9,253 bases of DNA, from assembly GCA_036266975.1 (NCBI GenBank), contig DATAWZ010000204.1, forward strand, positions 1 through 9,253, written 5' to 3'. This document shows positions 1-6,513 of the stretch, piece by piece. Made by a program: the position numbers and the translations under genes. Below the pieces are notes generated by a model that was not told the DNA's origin, searched no databases, and saw nothing but the letters and a program-made list of their open reading frames with translations. This DNA comes from DATAWZ01 sp036266975. GTDB lineage: Bacteria > Actinomycetota > Thermoleophilia > Solirubrobacterales > Solirubrobacteraceae. Within the stretch, counting starts at the first letter, position 1. Every line of letters begins with the position of its first letter.

Positions 1-528
1 ATAGGTGCAGGTCGTGCACGGGCTGGAGCTCGTGCCGCTCGCGGTCCCGGTGTAGGTCACCGGCTCGCCGACCACCGGGTGCTGCTGGGAGGCGCTCAGC
101 GACAGCGTCGGCGGGCTGCCGACGACGATCGTGAAGGTCTCGCTCAGCTCTGAGCTCTCGTAGGCGTCCTGGACGGTCACGGTCAACGCGTAGGTCCCGC
201 CGGTCGTGTACACGTGACTGGAGTTGTCCGAGTAGGAGTCGTCGCTCGTCTCGATGCCGTCGTCGACGTTGGCCTCTGTGCCGTCGCCCCAGCTCCAGGC
301 CATCGACAGGGTCTCGCCGTCATGCCCGAAGCTCCCGCTACCGCCGGCGGCGAACCCCACCTCCGTGCCCGCCTGGACGTCGATCGTGCACGGTGAGGAG
401 CAGCTCTGCGGCGAGGTCAGCGACGGCCCGGTCTGGAGGTCGCCCGCGAGCGCCGAGGCCGGCAAGGCGAGTGCGCACAGACACGCGAGCGACGCGACCC
501 ACGCGATGGTCCTGTGGCGAGCACCCAT
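1..528 (-). CDS. Secreted PKD-domain protein, N-terminal part (runs off the window)
   Basis: The frame is open from an ATG at 528 to the window edge, giving 176 residues with the C-terminus missing. Residues 1-28 form a textbook Sec signal peptide: a short basic start (Arg4, His5, Arg6), a hydrophobic core, and an Ala-Leu-Ala cleavage site at 26-28. The mature protein begins with a Cys pair (43 and 47) and then one PKD/Ig-like beta-sandwich. Its hallmarks are the WSWGDGT motif at 78-84 and the HVYTTGGTYALTVTV strand at 105-119. A second similar domain starts near 141 and is cut off after a second Cys pair (171 and 174). PKD domains are extracellular binding or spacer modules in surface proteins and secreted enzymes; the catalytic or anchoring part, if any, lies outside the window. 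The ribosome-binding site is weak: only CGGAG directly abuts the ATG. The gene is separated from ppk2 by about 240 bases and may be transcribed independently. Function beyond secretion is unknown. Confidence 0.85.
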   Translation of the reverse strand, partial: MGARHRTIAWVASLACLCALALPASALAGDLQTGPSLTSPQSCSSPCTIDVQAGTEVGFAAGGSGSFGHDGETLSMAWSWGDGTEANVDDGIETSDDSYSDNSSHVYTTGGTYALTVTVQDAYESSELSETFTIVVGSPPTLSLSASQQHPVVGEPVTYTGTASGTSSSPCTTCTY

Positions 529-715
529 CTCCGCGGCGAAGCCTGTGCGACGCGGACCGTAGCGCGAGCTGATTAGCGGAAGACGGACGATTGCTCGATC
601 GCGCAACACGCTGGCCGAACCCCGCCAACGCCTCCAGCGCCTGGGCCAGCTCGTCCAGACGCTCGGGACGCGGGGCGGCCGTGAGCACGGATCTCCCCCG
701 TGCGCGCACCGGACG

Positions 716-765
716 CGTTCGCTCCGGGCACCCGCCACGGCGGCGGCCGCGCTCGCGAGCGAACG
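716..765 (-). terminator. Possible ppk2 terminator: nested GC-rich inverted repeat
   Basis: A perfect 9-base inverted repeat (cgttcgctc at 716-724 and gagcgaacg at 757-765) starts about eight bases beyond the ppk2 stop codon. It encloses a second small hairpin, ccgcc/ggcgg, at 732-743. The palindrome gctcgcgagc at 751-760 overlaps one arm and could form a competing fold. There is no T-run after the stem, so it would not be a classical intrinsic terminator. High-GC actinobacteria often use stems without a U-tract. The placement suits transcript ending or 3'-end protection for ppk2, but this is inference from position and symmetry. Confidence 0.3.
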
Positions 766-772
766 ACCGAGC

Positions 773-1543
773 TCACAAAGAGGCAGCTTCGCCGACCGGC
801 TCGCGACCGAGCGTCCTCAGCGCCCGTTCGATCCGCTCGATCACGTGCTCCACGACGGCCACACGCGCGTACGGCTTGGACTCGGCCGCGATCAGCGTCC
901 ACGGCACGTCGGCCTCGTCGGTACGGGCGAGCATGTCCCCGAGCGCCTGCTCGTAGGCGGGCCGTCGCGAACGGTTGCGCCAGTCGTCCTCGGTCAGCTT
1001 CCAACGCTTGAGCGGATCCTTCTCCCGAGCGTGAAAACGACGCAGCTGCTCATCCTCGGAGATGTGCAGCCAGAACTTGATCAGCACCATCCCCTCCAGC
1101 ACCAGCCCACGCTCGAAACTCACGATCTCCCCATACGCGCGCTCCCACTGCTCCTCGTCGATCAGCTCCTCCACGCGCTCGACCAGCACGCGCCCGTACC
1201 ACGAGCGGTCGAGTACGGCCATCCCACCCCAACCCGGCAGTGCCGATGAGAAACGGTGCAGGAAGTGGTGCCGACGCTCGCTCTCGCTCGGCGCGGCAAA
1301 CTGGCTCACCCGCACGTGGCGGGGATCGAGCGGGCTCGTCAGGCGGCGAATCGCGCCGCCCTTGCCGGACGCATCCCAGCCCTCGAACAGCGCGCACACC
1401 GGCGGCCCGAGCTCACCGTCCCCGATGAGGCCGCCGAGCTGCAGGCGCAGGGCAAGCAGCCGCTTCTGCGCCGCCGCCAGGCGCGGCTCCGCCTCGCGCG
1501 AGGACAGCCGAAGTCCGAGATCGATATCGCCCAGTGATGTCAC
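773..1543 (-). CDS. ppk2: Polyphosphate kinase 2 family protein (polyphosphate:nucleotide phosphotransferase)
   Basis: This 256-residue cytosolic P-loop enzyme of the PPK2 family transfers phosphate between inorganic polyphosphate and nucleotides. Visible motifs are the Walker A segment EGWDASGKGG at 54-63 (Asp57, Lys61), the Walker B segment DRSWYGR at 112-118, and the Arg/Lys-rich lid around 168-194 containing REKDPLKRWKLTEDDW. The length fits a single-domain PPK2. The EGWDASGKGGAIRRL form and the RSWYGRVLVERVE stretch recall the polyphosphate:AMP phosphotransferase (Pap) type more than the NDP-phosphorylating type, but subclass cannot be settled by eye. The start is a GTG at 1543 with GAGG four bases upstream (1548-1551). 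The frame opens with Met-Thr-Ser-Leu-Gly-Asp, and no in-frame ATG fits better. A CATAAG stretch near 1560-1565 could be a weak -10 box, but I see no convincing -35. The gene has its own gap upstream and is probably separate from the aroG operon. Confidence 0.94.
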   Translation of the reverse strand: MTSLGDIDLGLRLSSREAEPRLAAAQKRLLALRLQLGGLIGDGELGPPVCALFEGWDASGKGGAIRRLTSPLDPRHVRVSQFAAPSESERRHHFLHRFSSALPGWGGMAVLDRSWYGRVLVERVEELIDEEQWERAYGEIVSFERGLVLEGMVLIKFWLHISEDEQLRRFHAREKDPLKRWKLTEDDWRNRSRRPAYEQALGDMLARTDEADVPWTLIAAESKPYARVAVVEHVIERIERALRTLGREPVGEAASL

Positions 1544-1547
1544 CGCG

Positions 1548-1551
1548 CCTC
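1548..1551 (-). promoter_or_regulatory. Candidate ribosome-binding site for ppk2
   Basis: On the minus strand this reads GAGG, four bases before the GTG at 1543. It supports the GTG start, although the match to the anti-Shine-Dalgarno sequence is short and the spacing slightly tight. Confidence 0.35.
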
Positions 1552-1575
1552 GGGCTCACCTTATGGGAAAGTCGG

Positions 1576-2009
1576 CTACCGTCCGCACAGGCGTGAGGGA
1601 CGCCTCCGGGTCCGCGGGCAGGGCCGAGCCTCCAACGTGCAGCCGACGTTCACCCGGCGATCTCCTCGGGCCTGAAGCGCGGACCTCCGGTCGTCGGAGG
1701 AGACCTCAGGCCGACACTTCCGGCGCACCCCGCCCTCGACCAGCTGCGCCGCCAGGCGTCGGGGTCGGCGCGAGCGCGGCGCCGCCCTCGAAGCGCGCGA
1801 CACGACCTGGGACAGCCCGCCGGTGGACCGGGCGATGGTCGGCAGCCGCGAGCGACCCGGCGGCGCTCCCAATCCGACTGGCTCAGCACGGTGACCGCGC
1901 CCCTCGACGCAGGCGCCTCGACCGAGGAGGTCAGCCTCTCCCCGACGCCGAGAAGCCCGCCAGCGACGAGGTCGCGCAGTTCCTGCGCAACCGCGGCGCC
2001 GCCACCTGA
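1576..2009 (-). pseudogene. Possible decayed or frameshifted MarR-type regulator
   Basis: The 468 bases between the aroG and ppk2 genes hold no convincing intact ORF. Two minus-strand frames contain fragments that fit a MarR-family winged-helix protein in the right order. Frame A (about 2000 down to 1862) reads VAQELRDLVAGGLLGVGERL and then SSVEA..VLSQSDWE, like the N-terminal dimerisation helix and the start of the DNA-binding domain. Frame B (1872 down to the stop at 1576) reads LPTIARSTGGLSQVVSRA, like the helix-turn-helix. It then has LVEGGVRRK, SSDDRRS and LQARGDRRV, like the wing and the helix after it. Joined near 1865 they would give about 140 residues, the usual MarR length. No start codon is visible in frame A, and about 16 Arg/Pro-rich residues between the helix-turn-helix and wing fit no MarR. 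I infer a decayed gene; a sequencing frameshift or a chance resemblance in GC-rich DNA remains possible. A small hairpin (cctccg 1684-1689, cggagg 1695-1700) lies inside. Confidence 0.35.
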
Positions 2010-2011
2010 GC

Positions 2012-3397
2012 TCAGGGCTGGGCGCCGCGCAGCATCTCGACCACCAGAAACGAGAGCTCGAGCGCCTGCTGGGTGTTCAGACGCGGATCGCACGCGGTCT
2101 CGTAGCGCGAGCCGACCTGTGCGTAGGAGATCTCCTGCGCGCCGCCGACGCACTCGGTCACGTCCTCGCCGGTGTGCTCGACGTGCACGCCGCCCGGGTG
2201 GGTGCCCAGGTCGTGGTGGACCTCGAAGAAGCCGGTGAGCTCGTCGACGACCCGGTCGAAGTGCCGTGTCTTGTGGCCGCTGGGCGACTCCTCGGTGTTG
2301 CCGTGCATCGGGTCGCACTGCCACACGACGCGGTGCCCGGAGAGGCTGACCGCGTCGACGATCGGCGGCAGCAGCTCGCGCACGCGCTCGTTGCCCATGC
2401 GGGAGACGAGCGTGACGCGTCCGTCGATGCGCTCGGGGTCGAGTCGGCTCACGAGCTCGACCGCGTCCTCGGGCGTCGTGCTCGGTCCGATCTTCACGCC
2501 GACCGGGTTGGCGACCAGGGCGGCGAACGCGATGTGCGCCCCCTCGAGCTGGCGGGTCCGGTCTCCGATCCACAGCTGGTGCGCGGACAGGTCGTACAGG
2601 CGGCCCTCGTGCAGGCGCAGCATCGCGCGCTCGTAGTCGAGCACGAGCAGCTCGTGGCTCGCGTACAGCTCGACCGTGCGCAGGGAGCTGTCGTCGACCC
2701 CGCAGGCCGACATGAAGCGCAGGCTGCGATCGATCTCCTGCGCCACCCGCTCGTAGCGCGCGCCCGCGCCCGAGCGGGCGACGAAGTCCATGTTCCACTC
2801 ATGCAGGCGGTGCAGGTCGGCCAGCCCGGCGCTGGTGATCGCCCGCGTGAGGTTCATCGCCGCGGCGGCGTTCGCGTAAGCCCTGATCATGCGCCCGGGG
2901 TCCGGGCGTCGCGCCTGCTCGGTCGGCTCGATCGCGTTGACCATGTCCCCGCGATAGGAGGGCAGGCCGGTCGCGTCGAGCTCGGCGCTGCGCGGCTTGG
3001 CGTACTGCCCGGCGATGCGCGCCATCTTCACCAGCGGCATCGAGGTGCCGTAGGTGAGCACGACCGCCATCTGCAGCAGCGTGCGGATCGTCCCCCGCAG
3101 GTGCTCCTCGGTGTTGTCGGCGAAGGTCTCCGCGCAGTCCCCTCCCTGCAGCAGGAACGCCTCTCCGCGAGCGACCACGCCCAGGCGCTGCTGCAGCTGG
3201 TCGACCTCGACGGCGACGGCGATCGGCGGGACGGCCTCGAGCAGCGCCCGGATCCGAGAGACATAGTCGGGATCCGGCCAGCTCGGCTGCTGCCGCGCCG
3301 GGCGCGCGAGCGCCTCGTCCAGCGCGGCGCGCAGCGCCGGCGGCAGCGGCGGCAGCAGCGGCAGCGACTCCAGCGGAATGTCGAAGGTCCAGTTCAT
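2012..3397 (-). CDS. aroG: Type II 3-deoxy-D-arabino-heptulosonate 7-phosphate (DAHP) synthase
   Basis: The enzyme condenses phosphoenolpyruvate with erythrose 4-phosphate to DAHP, the first step of the shikimate pathway, in the cytosol. The 461-residue protein is the plant/Mycobacterium (type II) form and is almost exactly the length of M. tuberculosis AroG. The metal site is complete: Cys88 in GGDCAE, His365 in QCDPMHGNT, Glu407 in GVHVEHTGED and Asp437 in CDPRLN. Substrate-binding segments include KMARIAGQYAKPRS (124-137), VKIGPSTTPED (301-311) and SRMGNER (332-338). The N-terminal extension (1-80) and the helical insert near 210-260 that carry allosteric sites in the mycobacterial enzyme are present, so feedback control is likely but unproven. 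The ATG at 3397 overlaps the stop of the upstream CoA-transferase gene (ATGA), with no separate Shine-Dalgarno. That points to translational coupling. No chorismate mutase or other aro gene is visible nearby. Confidence 0.97.
   Translation of the reverse strand: MNWTFDIPLESLPLLPPLPPALRAALDEALARPARQQPSWPDPDYVSRIRALLEAVPPIAVAVEVDQLQQRLGVVARGEAFLLQGGDCAETFADNTEEHLRGTIRTLLQMAVVLTYGTSMPLVKMARIAGQYAKPRSAELDATGLPSYRGDMVNAIEPTEQARRPDPGRMIRAYANAAAAMNLTRAITSAGLADLHRLHEWNMDFVARSGAGARYERVAQEIDRSLRFMSACGVDDSSLRTVELYASHELLVLDYERAMLRLHEGRLYDLSAHQLWIGDRTRQLEGAHIAFAALVANPVGVKIGPSTTPEDAVELVSRLDPERIDGRVTLVSRMGNERVRELLPPIVDAVSLSGHRVVWQCDPMHGNTEESPSGHKTRHFDRVVDELTGFFEVHHDLGTHPGGVHVEHTGEDVTECVGGAQEISYAQVGSRYETACDPRLNTQQALELSFLVVEMLRGAQP
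3394..3397 (-). other. ATGA start-stop overlap between mct-like gene and aroG
   Basis: The aroG start ATG (3397-3395) shares bases with the TGA stop (3396-3394) of the CoA-transferase gene. This fixes the aroG start and implies termination-reinitiation coupling, because no ribosome-binding site is seen just upstream. Confidence 0.9.
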
Positions 3398-4611
3398 GGC
3401 CGCTGACAGCGCACGACGCCCTCCTGATCGAGGCGGCCGATCTCGGCCGTGCTCAGCCCGAGCAGGTCAGAGAGGACGGCCTCGGTGTGCTCGCCGAGCT
3501 GCGGCGCGCGGCGCACCGGCACGCGCGGCACGGCCGAGAAGTCCAGCGGCGTGCCGGGCATCAGGTAGCCACCCACCCCCGGCTGCTCGACGACCTCCCA
3601 CATCTCGTTCTCGGTCGAGCAGCGCGGGTCCTCCCGCACCAGCTGCGAGAAGGTCTGGTAGGCGCCCCACGACACGCCGGTCCCAGTGAACGCCTCGCGC
3701 ACCTGCTCGAGTGTGCGGTCCTCGAACCACGGGCGCAGCACCGAGGAGAGCAGATCGCGCCAGTGGAAGCGCTGCGAGACCGACTGCAGGTCGATGCCCA
3801 TCGCCTGCTCGATCGCGCCCACCGCGGCGGCCAGGCCGGTGACCTCCAGCAGCGAGTTCCACTGGCGCGTGGTGAGCGCGACGATCATCACCCGTCGTCC
3901 GTCGCTGGTCGCGAAGTCGCTCCCGAACGCGCCGTACAGGTAGTTGCCGTCCTTGGGCGTGTCACGGCTCTCGAGCTGCGCCTCGGCCACGCGGCCGAGG
4001 TGGCCGACCATCGCGAACGCGACGTCCGAGAGGGCCACGCGAACGAGCTGGCCCTCGCCCGTGCGCGTGCGGTGCCGGTCGGCGGCCAGCAGCCCGGTCG
4101 CCGCCATCCCGCCCATGATCGCGTCCCACGACGGGAGCATGCTGTTCAATGGCTCGGCGGAATTGCGCGGCCCGGTGGCCCAGGGAAATCCGGTGGCCGG
4201 GTTGACCGTGTAGTCGACCTCGGAGGTCCCGTCGCGGTTGCCGGTGAGCAGCATCATGATCAGGTCCGAGCGCCGGCTGGCGAGCGACTCGTAGGAGAGC
4301 CAGCCGCGGGCGGGGAAGTTCGTCAGGAAGGCGCCGGCGGCGGCGATGCAGGCCTCGACCAGCTCGCGGCCGCGCTCGGACTGCAGGTCGACCTCCAGCG
4401 AGCGCTTGCCCTTGTTCAGCCCGGCCCAGAACAGGCTCTGCCCGCCGGGCGCGAGCGGCCAGCGGCCGTAGTCGAGCCCCCCGCCGAGCTGGTCGAAGCG
4501 GACCACGTCCGCGCCGAGCTGCGCGAGGGTCATCCCGCCGAGCGGGGCGGCCACGAACGCGGAGCCCTCCACCACGGTCAGCCCCGAGAGGATCCCCGGC
4601 GGCGAGCTCAT
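3394..4611 (-). CDS. mct: Class III (CaiB/BaiF) CoA-transferase, probable mesaconyl-CoA C1-C4 transferase
   Basis: This 405-residue cytosolic protein belongs to family III CoA-transferases. The N-terminal part has GSAFVAAPLGGMTLAQLGAD (16-35), GLDYGRWP (45-52) and FWAGLNKGKRS (61-71). The expected catalytic aspartate, which forms the acyl-anhydride intermediate, is Asp163 in MLPSWDAIMGG. The C-terminal part has GNYLYGAFG, VMIVALTTRQW and VEQPGVGGYLMPGTPLDFS. From memory, the VVEGSAFVAAPLGGMTLAQL start, the EVDYTVNP segment and the end region match mesaconyl-CoA C1-C4 transferase of Chloroflexus rather than general CaiB, Frc or racemase relatives. That enzyme moves CoA within mesaconyl-CoA from C1 to C4. 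The neighbouring lyase-Mch fusion supports this, since Mch makes mesaconyl-C1-CoA. The ATG at 4611 overlaps the upstream stop (ATGA); the frame stays open further upstream but only as an out-of-frame shadow of the fusion gene. Family is near certain; the exact substrate is inferred. Confidence 0.9.
   Translation of the reverse strand: MSSPPGILSGLTVVEGSAFVAAPLGGMTLAQLGADVVRFDQLGGGLDYGRWPLAPGGQSLFWAGLNKGKRSLEVDLQSERGRELVEACIAAAGAFLTNFPARGWLSYESLASRRSDLIMMLLTGNRDGTSEVDYTVNPATGFPWATGPRNSAEPLNSMLPSWDAIMGGMAATGLLAADRHRTRTGEGQLVRVALSDVAFAMVGHLGRVAEAQLESRDTPKDGNYLYGAFGSDFATSDGRRVMIVALTTRQWNSLLEVTGLAAAVGAIEQAMGIDLQSVSQRFHWRDLLSSVLRPWFEDRTLEQVREAFTGTGVSWGAYQTFSQLVREDPRCSTENEMWEVVEQPGVGGYLMPGTPLDFSAVPRVPVRRAPQLGEHTEAVLSDLLGLSTAEIGRLDQEGVVRCQRP
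4608..4611 (-). other. ATGA start-stop overlap between lyase-hydratase fusion and mct-like gene
   Basis: The start ATG (4611-4609) of the CoA-transferase shares bases with the TGA stop (4610-4608) of the fusion gene. It selects this ATG among many possible starts in a very long open frame and suggests the two products are made in fixed proportion. Confidence 0.9.
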
Positions 4612-6479
4612 GGCATCAGGGCGGTCAGCCGCCAGTCGAGCACCGGGCGGGGATCCTCGTTCGCGTCGCCTTGCGCGGAGACGAGGATGCGGGCGTCGAG
4701 CAAGCCCCCGTCGGGGAGCGGCTGGAGCGCCTCGAGGATGATCTCGCTGTGCAGCAGCTCGCCCTCGAAGGTGGGACCGAGATGATCGCAGGAGCGCCAC
4801 GCCAGCACGGTCGCGAGGTCGGGCAGGACCTTGGTCAGGTGGGAGGCGGCGACGCCGATCACGTGCCCGCCGTATACCAGCCGCTGGCCGTAGGCGCCGG
4901 CGCTCGCGTCGGTGTGCGTCATCGCGAGGTTGAGGCTCAGGCGCGCGAGCTCGGGCGCGCCGCTGACGGTCTCGCCGGCCTCGAGTGCCCAGTGCTGCCC
5001 GGCGCGAAGGTCGGCGAACAGCGTCCCCAGGGGCTCGCGGCGGAGGGCGTCCAGCCGCCAGCCCGCCGGGATCAGGTCGTGCGCGTCGCGCTCGGCGGCG
5101 GCGTCGGCTGCCGCCTGGATGTCGTCGCCTTCCTCGCCGGGGTCCTCGCCGCGCGCGGGCAACAGCGGGCAGCGGAGGTAGTCGAGCACGACCTGGCCCT
5201 CGTCGTCGAGAGCGGTGACGTGCAGCAGCACCATCCCGCGCGCCTGCCGGCCCCGCGTGCGCCGCTTGGCCGCGACCGTCGTCGTCGTGCGCAGCGTCGC
5301 GCCGACGTGCACCGGGCGGGCGGCCAGTCCGCGGTAGAAGAGGTTTCCCAGCACCCGCCCGCTCGGCTCGGTGGACTGCCCGATCGCCACGTCGCAGACG
5401 AGCATCGGATGCGCGAGCGCGCTCGGCGCTCCGGTCACCTCCCGGCACAGCGGCGCGTCGAGCGACAGGCGCAGCCGGTCGCCGACGATGGCCTGGTGCA
5501 GCGCGGCGTGTCCGTCGGTGAGCGTGAGCCCGGGCGAGCGGAAGACCTGCCCCACCTGGAGGTCTTCGTAGTAGGCCGGGCCGCTCAGCGCGCGCGGCGC
5601 GGCGGGCTCGGCGGCCCGCGGCAGCGCCTGCAACCGCAGCGCGTGCGCCCGCATCGCCTCGTCGACCATCGCGCCCTGCACGCGGACGGCGGCGTCGCCG
5701 CTGTCCGCGGCGGCCGCCAGGGCGTCGCGGACAGCGCCGGCCCAGCGCAGCTCCTGCTCGCTCGCGCCGAACGCACGGTTGAGCGGCTCGACCTGCTCGG
5801 GATGGATCGCCCACTTGCCATCGAAGCCGAGCTCGCGCGCGGCCCGGGCGGCTCGGGTGAGCGCGAGCGGCTCGCCCAGGCGCAGGAACGGCCCGTCGAT
5901 CGCCTGCACGCCGGCGGCGCGCGCCGCGGCCAGCACCGCCTCCTGGTGGTAGAGCCAACGCTCCAAATCGGTCTCGGCGCCGCGGCGCCCGAGGGCGGTG
6001 GCAAGGTCGGCGTAGCCCAGGATGAGCGTGCGCAGGCGCGGCGTGGAGCGCGCGATCGCCGCGACGGCCTCGATCCCCGCGGGCGTCTCGATGAGCGCCT
6101 GCAGCCCGATCGCCGGGTCGATCGCCTGGGCGATCGCCGCGAGCTCCTCGGGCGCCTGCACCTTCGGCACCACCACGGTCAGCCGCTCGCCGGGAACCAG
6201 CGCGCTGATGAGTTCGAGATCCGCTGAGAGGGGGTTAGAGCCCGGGGCGTTCAGCCGAACCGCGACGGTGCGCTGCGCCCACTCGGGTCGCGAGAGCGTC
6301 GCGGCGATGGTTTCACGGGCCTGTGCCTTCGCCGACGGGGCGACGGCGTCCTCCAGGTCGAAGACGACCTCGTCGGCCGCCACTGTGAGCGCCTTCTCGT
6401 GCATGCGCTCGGCGTGTCCGGGCACCGAAAGGCACGAGCGGCGCGGGCGCGTGGCGATCCGATCGGAGGCGACGGTCAT
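4608..6479 (-). CDS. Fused CitE/HpcH-type acyl-CoA lyase and MaoC-type mesaconyl-CoA hydratase
   Basis: This 623-residue protein has two enzyme halves. Residues about 10-285 are a CitE-like TIM-barrel lyase: SCLSVPGHAERM, VVFDLEDAVAPSAK (38-51), VRLNAPG with Arg75, VVPKVQAPEE, LIETPAGIEA with Glu131, LGYADLATALG with Asp158, and GKWAIHPEQVEPLN (221-234). Glu131 and Asp158 fit the Mg-binding pair of the family. Residues about 300-623 form two hot-dog repeats of the MaoC superfamily: YYEDLQVGQVF (303-313), then NLAMTHTDAS, RLVYGGHVIGVAASHL (533-548), PTFEGELLHSEI and LDWRLTALMP at the end. The arrangement and the VYGGH segment recall mesaconyl-C1-CoA hydratase (Mch, beta-methylmalyl-CoA dehydratase). 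A linker near 440-490 is acidic and Ala-rich. The lyase half would join or split a hydroxydicarboxyl-CoA (beta-methylmalyl-CoA, malyl-CoA or citramalyl-CoA), and the hydratase half would interconvert it with mesaconyl-CoA. The lyase is the short CitE type, not the longer Chloroflexus Mcl type, so substrate is open. The ATG at 6479 has no clear Shine-Dalgarno and no in-frame start just upstream. Confidence 0.9.
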   Translation of the reverse strand: MTVASDRIATRPRRSCLSVPGHAERMHEKALTVAADEVVFDLEDAVAPSAKAQARETIAATLSRPEWAQRTVAVRLNAPGSNPLSADLELISALVPGERLTVVVPKVQAPEELAAIAQAIDPAIGLQALIETPAGIEAVAAIARSTPRLRTLILGYADLATALGRRGAETDLERWLYHQEAVLAAARAAGVQAIDGPFLRLGEPLALTRAARAARELGFDGKWAIHPEQVEPLNRAFGASEQELRWAGAVRDALAAAADSGDAAVRVQGAMVDEAMRAHALRLQALPRAAEPAAPRALSGPAYYEDLQVGQVFRSPGLTLTDGHAALHQAIVGDRLRLSLDAPLCREVTGAPSALAHPMLVCDVAIGQSTEPSGRVLGNLFYRGLAARPVHVGATLRTTTTVAAKRRTRGRQARGMVLLHVTALDDEGQVVLDYLRCPLLPARGEDPGEEGDDIQAAADAAAERDAHDLIPAGWRLDALRREPLGTLFADLRAGQHWALEAGETVSGAPELARLSLNLAMTHTDASAGAYGQRLVYGGHVIGVAASHLTKVLPDLATVLAWRSCDHLGPTFEGELLHSEIILEALQPLPDGGLLDARILVSAQGDANEDPRPVLDWRLTALMP

Positions 6480-6513
6480 CGGCCGCCGCCACGATATCCA
6501 CCGGCCCGAGGCC

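Noticed and set aside
571..576. CTAATC on the minus strand as a -10 box for the PKD gene
   Set aside because: No acceptable -35 hexamer is found 16-19 bases upstream, and the match to TATAAT is partial.
1684..1700. Six-base hairpin cctccg/cggagg as an aroG terminator
   Set aside because: It lies about 310 bases past the aroG stop, has no T-run, and falls inside the putative MarR remnant, so chance symmetry in GC-rich DNA is the simpler reading.
1062..2009. Plus-strand open frame of 315 codons across ppk2 and the gap
   Set aside because: Most of it is antisense to ppk2, and the translation is Ser/Arg/Pro-rich with no fold signature. It does not explain the gap.
2174..3406. Plus-strand open frame of 410 codons opposite aroG
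   Set aside because: The minus-strand DAHP synthase has every family motif; the antisense frame has a low-complexity composition and no motif.
4612..5958. Upstream extension of the CoA-transferase frame (to an 854-codon ORF)
   Set aside because: The extension is Arg/Ala/Gly-rich and out of frame with the lyase-hydratase fusion that occupies the same bases. The family N-terminus begins at the ATG at 4611.
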